A stretch of 64,000 nucleotides of DNA from Paeniglutamicibacter cryotolerans (GTDB taxonomy: Bacteria > Actinomycetota > Actinomycetes > Actinomycetales > Micrococcaceae): positions 186,001-250,000 of the forward strand of contig NZ_JACHVS010000002.1 in assembly GCF_014190875.1 (NCBI RefSeq), read 5' to 3'. The notes beneath the pieces are model-generated. The model searched no databases. It worked only from the letters and a program-made list of their open reading frames with translations, and was not told the origin of the DNA. Below are positions 1 to 8,930 of this stretch, piece after piece (positions within the stretch are counted from its first letter, which is position 1; each line of letters begins with the position of its first letter). A program made the position numbers and the translations under genes.

Positions 1-362
1 TGGCCGAGGCCGAATACCCGCAGGCCGCCGTCGCGGCGCTGGAATACCTGGGAGCTGCGCTGGAACTGGGACTACCCACAGACAGCCTGCGGGAGTCCGG
101 CCGCCGCATCGAGGCCGAGGTCTCCGAGCAGGTAGCCTCCAACCCGGAAATCAAGCGCATGGTCGCGGCCTTCGAGCAGCGCTTCGACGAGCAGCTGCCC
201 GATGAGGGACGCCGGTCGCTGCTGCTCGACGCGCTCGACGGGGTGCCTGACGGGGAGGAAATCGCGCTGGCGGCCGAGGCCTTCCTCTTCGGGCTCGACC
301 CGAAGGTTATTCCACCGGCAGTCAACCCGCCCCCCGGAACCCCTCCGGTCACCAACCAGTGA
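1..362 (+). CDS. PAC2 family protein, C-terminal part (cut by window start)
   Basis: The reading frame is open from the first base (first whole codon at position 3) and stops with TGA at 360-362, giving the last 119 residues. The visible part is acidic and helical, with EAEYPQAAVAALEYLGAALE near its start and an Asn/Pro-rich tail. This matches my recollection of the C-terminal helices of actinobacterial PAC2 (proteasome-assembly-chaperone-like) proteins, which often lie upstream of sigA. The function of bacterial PAC2 proteins is not established. The stop overlaps the GTG start of the next gene by four bases, suggesting translational coupling. The diagnostic N-terminal domain is outside the window, so the family call is moderate. 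Confidence 0.6.
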   Translation, partial: AEAEYPQAAVAALEYLGAALELGLPTDSLRESGRRIEAEVSEQVASNPEIKRMVAAFEQRFDEQLPDEGRRSLLLDALDGVPDGEEIALAAEAFLFGLDPKVIPPAVNPPPGTPPVTNQ

Positions 363-1687
363 CTGCGGCGAAGGCGCACCTGGACTCCATGCGCTCCTGG
401 TGGGTCTGGGGTGCCGCGGTGGCCGCCTACCTGATTGCCGTCACCCAACGCACCAGTTTCGGCGTGGCGGGACTCGAGGCCACCGAACGCTTCAACGCCA
501 CGGCGTCTATCCTGGCCACCTTCTCCGTCGTCCAGCTCGTTGTGTATGCGGGACTGCAAATCCCCGTTGGCATCCTGGTGGACCGCTGGGGCCCGCGCGC
601 GATGATCACCGGTGGCGCCGTGCTGATGGTCGTGGGCCAGGGACTGCTGGCCATGGCCGAATCGGTCGGCGCCGGACTGGTCGGGCGCTTCTTCGTGGGA
701 GCCGGCGACGCCATGACCTTCGTGTCGGTGATCAGGCTGCTGCCCGCCTGGTTCTCCAGCTACCGCATTCCGATGCTGACCCAGGTCACCGGCATGATCG
801 GCCAGCTCGGTCAGCTGCTGAGCCTGATCCCCTTCGTCGCCCTGCTGCACCGGTGGGGCTGGAGCAGCGCCTATCTGTCCCTGGCCGCGCTCTCGGTTCT
901 TGCCGCGGCGCTGGGAATCCTGCTCGTGCGCGATAGGCCGCGCGCCATCGCCCGGCCGCCGGCGCTAGCCACACCGAAATCCGGGGCGCTGCTGGCCGCC
1001 GCCTGGCGCGAGCCAGGCACCCGGCTGGGCTTCTGGACCCACTTCACCACCCAATTCACCACCAACGTCTTCCTGCTCACCTGGGGCTACCCGTTCCTGG
1101 TCTCCGGCCAGGGCGTGGCACCGGCCACCGCCTCCCTGCTGATGAGCATGTTCGTCGTGGTGGCCATCGTCTTCGGGCCGCTGGTCGGGGCAGCCACGGC
1201 GCGCTACCCGCTGCGCCGCTCCACGCTGGCCTTCGGCGTCATCGGGACGATTGCCGCCTGCTGGGCCGTGGTGCTGTTCTGGCCCGGCGGTGCACCGCTG
1301 TGGATGCTGGTCATCCTCGTTATCGCCATCGCCGTCGGCGGCCCGGCCTCGATGATCGGCTTCGACTTCGCCCGCACCTTCAACCGCCCGGGCAACATCG
1401 GCACCGCAACCGGGGTGGTCAACGTCGGCGGTTTCCTTGCCGCGCTGATCACGGTCTACGTCATCGGGTTGATCCTGGACCTGATCCAGCGCGCCGCCGG
1501 AGAGGGTGCGGAGCTCTACACGCTCGATGCCTTCCGCTGGGCCATGTCCTTCCAATTCATTCCGATGGCGGTCGGAGTGATCGGCATGCTGCTCAGCCGC
1601 CGCACCGCGCGGGCACGGATGGCGAGCAACGGCACCATCGTCCAGCCGCTGCTCGTTGCGCTCGCCCGGCGCCGGCGCCAGTCCTAG
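359..1687 (+). CDS. MFS transporter
   Basis: A 442-residue, very hydrophobic protein with about twelve predicted membrane segments, as expected for a major facilitator superfamily permease in the cytoplasmic membrane. After transmembrane helix 2 there is a DRWGPRAMITGG stretch, which fits the family's loop 2-3 motif (G-x-x-x-D-R-x-G-R), and the second half again has paired helices. The GTG start overlaps the stop of the PAC2 gene (GTGA); an in-frame ATG at 389 is an alternative. The substrate cannot be read from sequence. The C-terminus is short, basic and cytosolic. Confidence 0.85.
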   Translation: MTAAKAHLDSMRSWWVWGAAVAAYLIAVTQRTSFGVAGLEATERFNATASILATFSVVQLVVYAGLQIPVGILVDRWGPRAMITGGAVLMVVGQGLLAMAESVGAGLVGRFFVGAGDAMTFVSVIRLLPAWFSSYRIPMLTQVTGMIGQLGQLLSLIPFVALLHRWGWSSAYLSLAALSVLAAALGILLVRDRPRAIARPPALATPKSGALLAAAWREPGTRLGFWTHFTTQFTTNVFLLTWGYPFLVSGQGVAPATASLLMSMFVVVAIVFGPLVGAATARYPLRRSTLAFGVIGTIAACWAVVLFWPGGAPLWMLVILVIAIAVGGPASMIGFDFARTFNRPGNIGTATGVVNVGGFLAALITVYVIGLILDLIQRAAGEGAELYTLDAFRWAMSFQFIPMAVGVIGMLLSRRTARARMASNGTIVQPLLVALARRRRQS

Positions 1688-1762
1688 CCGGAGGATCGGG
1701 CCGGCGTTGTCCACAGCGCTGCGGGGTGCCCCTGCCGCCCTCGCCCGGGCAGCGGGATCGTG

Positions 1763-2920
1763 ATGCCCATGACTACCTCACCCGAAACCCACTCGCTGAA
1801 CCGTCCCGAGGACGTCCTCGCCTACATCCCGCACGCGCTCGGTTTCCAGCCGCGCAACAGCCTGGTGATGCTGATCCTGGAACGGAACGCGCTCAGCGCC
1901 ACGCTGCGCGTTGACCTGCCGCTGCTCGGCCCCGGAGCCGACGACACCAGGATCGCCGCCCGGCACTACCTGGGCATCCTGCGCAAGGTCCAGGAGGCCA
2001 CGGCGGTTTTCCTGGCCGTGTACCCACCCGAATGCGCCGATCCGCATCCCGGCCCCCTGCCCTACAGCGGGCTGGTCGCCGAGCTGGGCGACCGGCTGCG
2101 GGGTGCCGGGATCCAAGTGCGCGACGCCTGGCTGGTGGGTCCCGAAAGTTGGTACAGCTACCACTGCCAGGGGCCTGGCTGCTGTCCGGAGGCGGGCCAT
2201 CCGGTTCCCGAGCTCGCGCTGACCGAAACCCACCTGCGCCTGGTCGTGGCCGGAAGCGCCCCGACTCATGAGCCCTGGGACGGATCCGGGGCTCCGGCCT
2301 GGGTAAACCGCGGCCAGATCCGCGACCACTTGGAGTTGATGCTGGCACGTTTCGCCGGCCCGCAACGCCACGAGCTGTTGCTGCGCCGCTGGGGCGACCT
2401 GCTGGCCCAGGACCCGGCGGCAGCCGAACGCCGGATGCGTTCCGATGCCGTCTTCTGCGCCTCGCTGCTTGCGACGCTGCATGAGAAGCCGGTGCGCGAC
2501 ATGCTGCCCTTTCTCGCTGGCCACGGGCTGCGCCCGGCCGTGTGTGCGCTCGCCGAAACAACGGCCGATGCCACACCGGGTGCCGCGGCCGCGCTGTTCA
2601 GCGGCTTCCTGCTGGGGCACAGCGAGCTGGCGCCGGACTGGCGGCGCCTGGATGGGTTCTGGTATCTCCTGCGTGATCTGCTCGGTGTGGCAGCGGGCGC
2701 GGACGAGGCGGCCCTGCTCTGCCTGCTGGCGTGGATCGAATGGGCACGCGGGCGCGGCAGCTCGGCCCTGGCGCTCCTGGGCGGCTGTCTGGCCAAGGAG
2801 CCCGGTTACCGTCTGGCAGTGCTCCTGCGCCAACTGCTTGAACAAGGTGAAATGCCCGATTGGGTGGCGGACAAGGACCGTGCATGGCATCCCGAGGCGA
2901 TGCCGGCCGCCTCCGCGTGA
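1763..2920 (+). CDS. DUF4192 domain-containing protein
   Basis: A 385-residue soluble protein. The N-terminus reads LNRPEDVLAYIPHALGFQPR followed by NSLVMLIL, the characteristic opening of DUF4192, a family almost confined to actinobacteria and of unknown function. The middle contains a short Cys-rich stretch (CQGPGCCPEAGHPVPE, about residue 135-150), also usual in the family, and the C-terminal half is helical and Leu/Ala-rich. The start is chosen at ATG 1763, about five bases after a GGGA sequence; GTG 1760 and ATG 1769 are in the same frame. It lies between the MFS gene and sigA on the same strand. Confidence 0.85.
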   Translation: MPMTTSPETHSLNRPEDVLAYIPHALGFQPRNSLVMLILERNALSATLRVDLPLLGPGADDTRIAARHYLGILRKVQEATAVFLAVYPPECADPHPGPLPYSGLVAELGDRLRGAGIQVRDAWLVGPESWYSYHCQGPGCCPEAGHPVPELALTETHLRLVVAGSAPTHEPWDGSGAPAWVNRGQIRDHLELMLARFAGPQRHELLLRRWGDLLAQDPAAAERRMRSDAVFCASLLATLHEKPVRDMLPFLAGHGLRPAVCALAETTADATPGAAAALFSGFLLGHSELAPDWRRLDGFWYLLRDLLGVAAGADEAALLCLLAWIEWARGRGSSALALLGGCLAKEPGYRLAVLLRQLLEQGEMPDWVADKDRAWHPEAMPAASA

Positions 2921-3209
2921 GCCTCTCGGGACGGGCATGGTGAAAATCTCGTTGCTTAATCGGCTCCGATGCCCATGTACTACTTGAAGCGTGAGAGACT
3001 GGTAACCAGTAGACCCGGTTGGGTCCTCGTTCATGGGCTTCGGCCCGTGTTTCCCGTGCTGGACCGGTGGGGAACAAATGCTCGGTTTCAGGCGTTTTGC
3101 ATTGCAGGCCCTGGGTACCGATCCGCCGTCAGGCGGGACGCGGACTTGACAGGGTCATAGTGGTGTTGCCGACAGGTGCATCGCGGACGAACCGTGAGAA
3201 AGGTATTTC

Positions 3210-4457
<1,248 letters not shown>

Positions 4458-4459
4458 AA

Positions 4460-4501
4460 AGCGCTGCCGGGTCCCGAGGGCCCGGCTTCAGCCGAGGCGC
4501 T
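4460..4501 (+). terminator. Probable hairpin terminator after sigA
   Basis: Immediately after the sigA stop a nested dyad is visible. The inner stem pairs 4466-4474 with 4478-4486 (GCCGGGTCC with GGGCCCGGC, three-base loop). An outer AGCGC (4460-4464) pairs with GCGCT (4497-4501). No T-tract follows, so it may be an RNA-stabilising structure or a tract-less actinobacterial terminator. Confidence 0.5.
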
Positions 4502-4657
4502 GTGCCGGTGGTGGGGAATGACTCCGCCGCCGGCACCGTGCGTTAAGGCGCCGGGGCAACCGCATGGCGGCGGTACGCCGGTGCCGGCATGGACCCTGGT
4601 CCGGTCTCGTGCTGCCCCGTGGCGGTCAACCGAGCGGGCGAAGGACGAGTTAAGCGA

Positions 4658-4697
4658 CGTGGGGGCCGCAACCGATCAAACGGTTGCGGCCCCCACG
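4658..4697. terminator. Perfect 17-bp inverted repeat, bidirectional terminator
   Basis: Bases 4658-4674 are the exact reverse complement of 4681-4697, with the six-base loop ATCAAA. It lies between the convergent sigA (+) and DUF7455 (-) genes, just past the DUF7455 stop, as expected for a shared transcription terminator. There is no run of T on either side. Confidence 0.8.
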
Positions 4698-4750
4698 GTT
4701 GACCTGTCCGGGCCCGGTGCCATCAGCACGGCGGTACCGGGCGGATGGTG

Positions 4751-4975
4751 CTAATCCTCTTCGTCGATTACCGGCTTCTCGTTCAGCCGGCCCGTTTCGT
4801 CCTGCCACTCGGTGGTCAGCGGGCGGAGCTTGGCTTCCACGGCGCGGGCGTGGTGGCCGCAGAAGAACAATTCTCCACCAGAGGTCTCCAGGACCGCGCG
4901 GACGTAGGCCTGAGCCCCGCAGCGATCGCAACGATCCAGGGCATTGAGTTCCCTGGTGACTGCTGTTGCCGTCAT
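4751..4975 (-). CDS. DUF7455 small zinc-ribbon-like protein
   Basis: A 74-residue protein opening MTATAVTRELNALDRCDRCG. It has a CxxC knuckle (CDRCG, about residues 17-21) and a second Cys/His group (FFCGHHARA, about 37-46), together suggesting one zinc site. This is the DUF7455 family found beside sigA in many actinobacteria; its function is unknown. The ATG at 4975 is chosen over one five codons upstream because GAGGGAGG sits just before it at normal spacing. It is convergent with sigA and divergent from parE. Confidence 0.85.
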   Translation of the reverse strand: MTATAVTRELNALDRCDRCGAQAYVRAVLETSGGELFFCGHHARAVEAKLRPLTTEWQDETGRLNEKPVIDEED

Positions 4976-4997
4976 GACGACCTCCCTCATCTAGATG

Positions 4998-5010
4998 TCT
5001 ATTCAATAGA
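4998..5010. promoter_or_regulatory. 13-bp palindrome in the DUF7455 promoter region
   Basis: TCTATT-C-AATAGA is a perfect dyad 22 bp upstream of the DUF7455 start, in an AT-rich patch of an otherwise GC-rich region. On the minus strand a TTGAAA hexamer lies just upstream of it. It could be an operator or part of the promoter; no regulator is indicated. Confidence 0.3.
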
Positions 5011-5176
5011 ACCAGTTTCAACCCCGAATCCAGCCTTTTTTAAGCCACTTTCGCTCACCGCGTAGCATGATCCACGGTGAGCTGCCCCTCAGTGTGGCGC
5101 GGAAGGCTCCAAATGACGGGGCCGGGCACTACGCTTGAGTGGTCTATCCGCAGGACAACGAGGAGTAACAAAAACC

Positions 5177-7282
5177 GTGGCCCAGAGCTCTGACTACAAC
5201 GCACGACACCTCTCGGTGCTTGAAGGCCTGGAAGCCGTGCGCAAACGCCCCGGCATGTACATCGGGTCCACCGATTCGCGCGGCCTGATGCACTGCCTGT
5301 GGGAAATCATTGACAACTCGGTCGACGAGGCACTGGCAGGCCATGGCCAGTCCATCGCGGTGATCCTGCATCCCGACGGCTCGGTGGAAATCCACGACGA
5401 CGGCCGCGGCATTCCCGTCGACGTGGAACCCAAAACCGGGCTCACCGGTGTCGAGGTGGTCTTCACTAAGCTGCACGCCGGCGGCAAGTTCGGCGGCGGC
5501 TCCTACACCGCCTCCGGTGGTCTGCACGGCGTCGGAGCTTCCGTCGTCAACGCGCTTTCGGCACGCCTCGACGTCGAGGTCGACCGCGGCGGCAAGACCT
5601 ACGGCATGCAGTTCCGCCGCGGCGAGCCCGGTCGCTTCATCGACGCCGGCAAGGCCAAGCCCGATGCTGCATTCGAGCCCTTCGAAAAGGAATCGGTGCT
5701 CGATGTCGTCGGCAAGGCCAAGCGCGGCGTCACCGGCACCCGGGTCCGCTACTGGGCCGACCGGCAGATCTTCACCCCCGACGCGAAATTCTCCTACGTC
5801 GATTTGCAGGCGCGCGCCCGGCAGACATCCTTCCTCGTCCCGGGCCTGAAGATCACCCTGCGCGATGACCGGCGACTTCCCGGCACCGAGGGCGAAGCCG
5901 GCCCGATCGAGGAGGTCTTCCACCACGACGGTGGCATCTCCGAGTTCGTCGAGTTCCTGGCCAACGACCCGGCGGTTACCGAAACCTGGCGGATCCACGG
6001 TTCGGGCACGTTCAAGGAGTCCGTGCCGGTGATCGACGGTTCCGGACACAGCCGCATCACCGAAGTCGAGCGCGTCTGCGAGGTCGACATCGCCCTGCGT
6101 TGGGGCATCGGCTACGAGACGAACCTGCGTTCCTTCGTGAACATCATTTCCACGCCCAAGGGCGGAACTCACCAGACCGGCTTCGAGCAGGCGCTGCTCA
6201 AGACCTTCCGCAAGGTGATCGAGGCCAATGCCCGCAAGCTCAAGGCCGGCAGCGACAAGATCGAACGCGACGATGTCGCTGCCGGACTCACAGCTGTGCT
6301 CACGGTGCGCCTGGCCGAACCGCAGTTCGAGGGGCAGACCAAGGAGATCCTCGGCACTTCCGCGGTGCGTCAGATCGTGTCCAAGGTGGTGGAGAAGGAA
6401 CTGTCGGCCAAGCTGAACTCCTCGGCGAAGAACGAGAAGACCCAGTCGGCGATGCTGCTGGAAAAGGTCGTCAGCGAGATGAAGTCGCGCATCTCCGCAC
6501 GCGTGCACAAGGAGACTCAGCGCCGCAAGAATGCGCTGGAAACCTCCTCGCTTCCCACCAAGCTCGCCGACTGCCGCAGCACCGACACCGAGAAGACCGA
6601 ACTGTTCATCGTGGAGGGCGACAGTGCCCTGGGCACCGCCCGGCTGGCGCGCTCCTCGGACTTCCAGGCCCTGTTGCCGATCCGCGGCAAGATCCTGAAC
6701 GTGCAGAAGGCCTCCGTCGCCGACATGCTCTCCAATGCCGAGTGCGCGGCGCTGATCCAGGTGGTCGGAGCCGGTTCCGGGCGCAGCTTCGACATCGCCC
6801 AGGCGCGCTACGGCAAGATCGTGCTGATGACCGATGCCGACGTCGACGGGGCACACATCCGCACCCTGCTGCTTACCCTCTTCTTCCGTTACATGCGCCC
6901 GATGGTGGAAGCCGGGCGCGTCTACGCCGCAGTGCCGCCGCTGCACCGGGTCGAGGTCATCAACCACGGCTCGAAGGAGAACGAGATGGTCTACACCTAC
7001 TCGGAGACCGAGCTGCATCAGGTCCTGGACGGCCTGGAGCGGGACGGCAAACGCTACAAGGAGCCGATTCAGCGCTACAAGGGCCTAGGCGAGATGGACG
7101 CGGACCAGTTGGCCGAGACCACGATGGATCCGCGCCACCGTACGTTGCGCCGGGTCGGGTTGGAGCACGCCGAATCGGCTGAGCGGGTCTTTGACCTGCT
7201 GATGGGGTCCGATGTCGCGCCGCGCAAGGACTTCATTATTTCGGGCGCCGAGCGCCTGGAACGCGACCGCATCGACGTGTAG
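5177..7282 (+). CDS. parE: DNA topoisomerase IV subunit B (ParE)
   Basis: This 701-residue type IIA topoisomerase ATPase subunit pairs with ParC to decatenate chromosomes. The GHKL ATPase motifs are complete: RKRPGMYIG and NSVDEALAGH near residues 20-55, DDGRGIPV, and GLHGVGASVVNALS. The transducer domain follows. The TOPRIM domain has EGDSALG (about 480) and DADVDGAHIRTLLL (about 553), which bind catalytic Mg2+. Length and the absence of the GyrB insert fit an actinobacterial ParE rather than GyrB. The GTG start is chosen because CGAGGAGT precedes it; an upstream in-frame start at 5135 has no ribosome-binding site. The partner parC lies 8 kb away on the other strand. Confidence 0.93.
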   Translation: MAQSSDYNARHLSVLEGLEAVRKRPGMYIGSTDSRGLMHCLWEIIDNSVDEALAGHGQSIAVILHPDGSVEIHDDGRGIPVDVEPKTGLTGVEVVFTKLHAGGKFGGGSYTASGGLHGVGASVVNALSARLDVEVDRGGKTYGMQFRRGEPGRFIDAGKAKPDAAFEPFEKESVLDVVGKAKRGVTGTRVRYWADRQIFTPDAKFSYVDLQARARQTSFLVPGLKITLRDDRRLPGTEGEAGPIEEVFHHDGGISEFVEFLANDPAVTETWRIHGSGTFKESVPVIDGSGHSRITEVERVCEVDIALRWGIGYETNLRSFVNIISTPKGGTHQTGFEQALLKTFRKVIEANARKLKAGSDKIERDDVAAGLTAVLTVRLAEPQFEGQTKEILGTSAVRQIVSKVVEKELSAKLNSSAKNEKTQSAMLLEKVVSEMKSRISARVHKETQRRKNALETSSLPTKLADCRSTDTEKTELFIVEGDSALGTARLARSSDFQALLPIRGKILNVQKASVADMLSNAECAALIQVVGAGSGRSFDIAQARYGKIVLMTDADVDGAHIRTLLLTLFFRYMRPMVEAGRVYAAVPPLHRVEVINHGSKENEMVYTYSETELHQVLDGLERDGKRYKEPIQRYKGLGEMDADQLAETTMDPRHRTLRRVGLEHAESAERVFDLLMGSDVAPRKDFIISGAERLERDRIDV

Positions 7283-7373
7283 CGCGAATCGCCCCACCGT
7301 TTTTTGCCTGGGGAGGCGGGGGCGGCGCTGGGGCGGGGTTGCCGCGGTCCTGCCCGTCGGGCAAGGTGGAGAC

Positions 7374-8324
7374 CTATCCGAAAAGTCCGGGGGCCAGCAG
7401 CAGGACGGTGGGTACGGCCATGAGCAAAACGGCCACGGCAAGCACCGTGGAGCGGAATCCGGCACCCAGCGCCGGTTCGGGTGTAAGCAGGCGGCTCAGC
7501 CGGGCGGAGGTGGTGGTCGGCGTGTCGATCTTCTCCCCGCCTCCGCTGACCAGCGATGCGGCGGGCAGCTGGGCCGCCCCGCTGGCCACCAGTGCGATGG
7601 CGGTGACGAGGGTCGACTTGTCCACTGAGCGCAGGGCGACGTCGTCCGCCATGATCTCGATCAGCGAGGAAACGGCGCGCTGGGCCAGTTTGGAGGTCGG
7701 CAGCCAGGGCAGCGCCGAGCGCCAGGCCGCGAACGCCCACAGTAGCAGGTGGTGGCGCTGGGCCAGATGGGTTTCCTCATGCAGCAGCACGGCGCGCAGC
7801 TCGGTCGGGGAGAGCAGCTTCATCAGGCCCTCCGACAGCACCGTGACCGACCGTGACCCGCCGGGCAGGCAGTAGGCCACCGGCGCCTCGTGGTCGATGA
7901 CCAGTGTGGCTGGCCGCTCGCTGGAGGGGGAGCTGAGCAGGTGCAGCATGTCACGATGCCGGCGGCGCTGGCGGTTGATCCTGAAGTACGTCAGCCAGAG
8001 CGTGAACACCAGATGTACGGAGAGCAATGCGGCGGCACTGAGCGCAAACGCGTGCAGGATGCCAAGTGAATCAAGTGATTCCTGGCCTAGCAGGACCCTG
8101 ATCAGTCCCCGCAGGCCATCGGGCAGGTTGTCGCCCAGCGGTACTAGCCCGTAACAGAGCATGGCTCCGATCATGGAGAGCCCGCCCGCCAGGGCGATGG
8201 ATTGCCAGAGCACCATCGCTGCAAAAGGGGATCGGGCCGGCCAATGGGCGCGCGAAAGCATGACCGGTGCCGGCCATGCCAGCACTAAGGCCAATGCGGC
8301 CAAGAGGTAGGAAGTGAGCAGCAT
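7374..8324 (-). CDS. M56 family (BlaR1-like) membrane metallopeptidase
   Basis: A 316-residue membrane protein with about four helices and the zinc-protease motif HEETH in LLHEETHLAQRHHLLLWAF (about residue 195). This identifies the M56 family, whose members (BlaR1, MecR1) cleave or trigger cleavage of BlaI-type repressors after sensing an extracellular signal. Unlike true BlaR1 it has no C-terminal penicillin-binding domain, ending about 120 residues after HEXXH with one more helix (VLAVAVLLMAVPTVLLLAPG). The signal is therefore unknown. It follows the BlaI-like gene by 31 bases on the same strand, so the two are almost certainly one operon. The ATG at 8324 begins a signal-anchor-like helix. 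Confidence 0.88.
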   Translation of the reverse strand: MLLTSYLLAALALVLAWPAPVMLSRAHWPARSPFAAMVLWQSIALAGGLSMIGAMLCYGLVPLGDNLPDGLRGLIRVLLGQESLDSLGILHAFALSAAALLSVHLVFTLWLTYFRINRQRRRHRDMLHLLSSPSSERPATLVIDHEAPVAYCLPGGSRSVTVLSEGLMKLLSPTELRAVLLHEETHLAQRHHLLLWAFAAWRSALPWLPTSKLAQRAVSSLIEIMADDVALRSVDKSTLVTAIALVASGAAQLPAASLVSGGGEKIDTPTTTSARLSRLLTPEPALGAGFRSTVLAVAVLLMAVPTVLLLAPGLFG

Positions 8325-8355
8325 GCGCCGCGCCGGCCCGGGTGAGTTGTCCGGG

Positions 8356-8727
8356 CTATGCGCTGCGCGGTGTGTCGAGCAGGTTGCGCAGTGTCGCGGC
8401 CTCCTGTGCAGAGATCCCGCCAATGAAGCGGGCCAGCACGGCCTCGCGGTCCATGACGGTGCCCAGTGCCTCGTTCATGAGTGCAACGGTGTGCTCTTCG
8501 CGGCTGGTCACCGGCTGGTAGCGGTGCGGACGCGTACTGCGTTCGCGGGAGACCAGAGACTTCTTTTCCAGGCGCGCCAAGACGGTGAGCACCGTGGTGA
8601 CGGCCAGTTCCTTGCTGTCGTCGGCGGAATCAGCGAGGCGATCGCGAAGGTCATTGGCGGTCAGCGGTTCGACGGAATCCCACAGGAGTTCCATCACCGA
8701 GCGTTCCAGGTCGCCGAGAGTGGCCAA
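8356..8727 (-). CDS. BlaI/MecI/CopY family transcriptional repressor
   Basis: A 123-residue winged-helix repressor. LGDLERSVMELLWDS opens the protein as in BlaI/MecI. The recognition region TTVLTVLARLEKKSLVSRER lies around residues 45-65, and the C-terminal helices (VLARFIGGISAQEAATLRNL) form the dimerisation domain. The start is read as TTG at 8727, preceded by TAAGGAT; this gives the usual family length, while the upstream frame extension is not BlaI-like. It is co-directional with the M56 protease and divergent from cydA. Two matching dyads between the two transcription units suggest autoregulation and control of cydA. Confidence 0.9.
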   Translation of the reverse strand: MATLGDLERSVMELLWDSVEPLTANDLRDRLADSADDSKELAVTTVLTVLARLEKKSLVSRERSTRPHRYQPVTSREEHTVALMNEALGTVMDREAVLARFIGGISAQEAATLRNLLDTPRSA

Positions 8728-8836
8728 TCGATAATCCTTAGTTTGAGCAGTACAGCGATCCGGCAGGTAAAAAGCGGTTCGGTGGCACCGTGTATTGGAA
8801 GCCACAGCTTCGATTTTACCCGGCTTTTGCAAAATG

Positions 8837-8879
8837 TTCTACACTCGGTAGAAAGTAAAGTTCTACAGAACGTAGAACT
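8837..8879. promoter_or_regulatory. Double operator TTCTAC-N5-GTAGAA between blaI-like gene and cydA
   Basis: Two copies of the same dyad occur. Site 1 pairs TTCTAC (8837-8842) with GTAGAA (8848-8853). Site 2 pairs AGTTCTAC (8859-8866) with GTAGAACT (8872-8879), an exact 8-bp match. Both have five-base spacers, and their centres are 24 bp apart. They lie upstream of both divergent genes. A TTGCAA hexamer (8827-8832) and TAGAAA (8849-8854), 16 bp apart, could be the cydA promoter, in which case site 1 overlaps its -10. The repeat resembles BlaI-family operators, so binding by the adjacent repressor is the natural inference. Confidence 0.75.
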
Positions 8880-8930
8880 CACGTCCGGACCACCCCGGTG
8901 CGTACCCAGAGTCCACGAGAGGTAATCCGC

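Noticed and set aside
2921..3209. TTGACA at 3146-3151 considered as the sigA promoter
   Set aside because: No acceptable -10 element lies 16-19 bp downstream (only CATAGT, much too close), so I do not annotate a promoter, though sigA's must lie in this 289-bp gap.
7283..7373. T6 run at about 7301 considered as a parE terminator
   Set aside because: The flanking bases do not form a convincing stem ending before the T-run.
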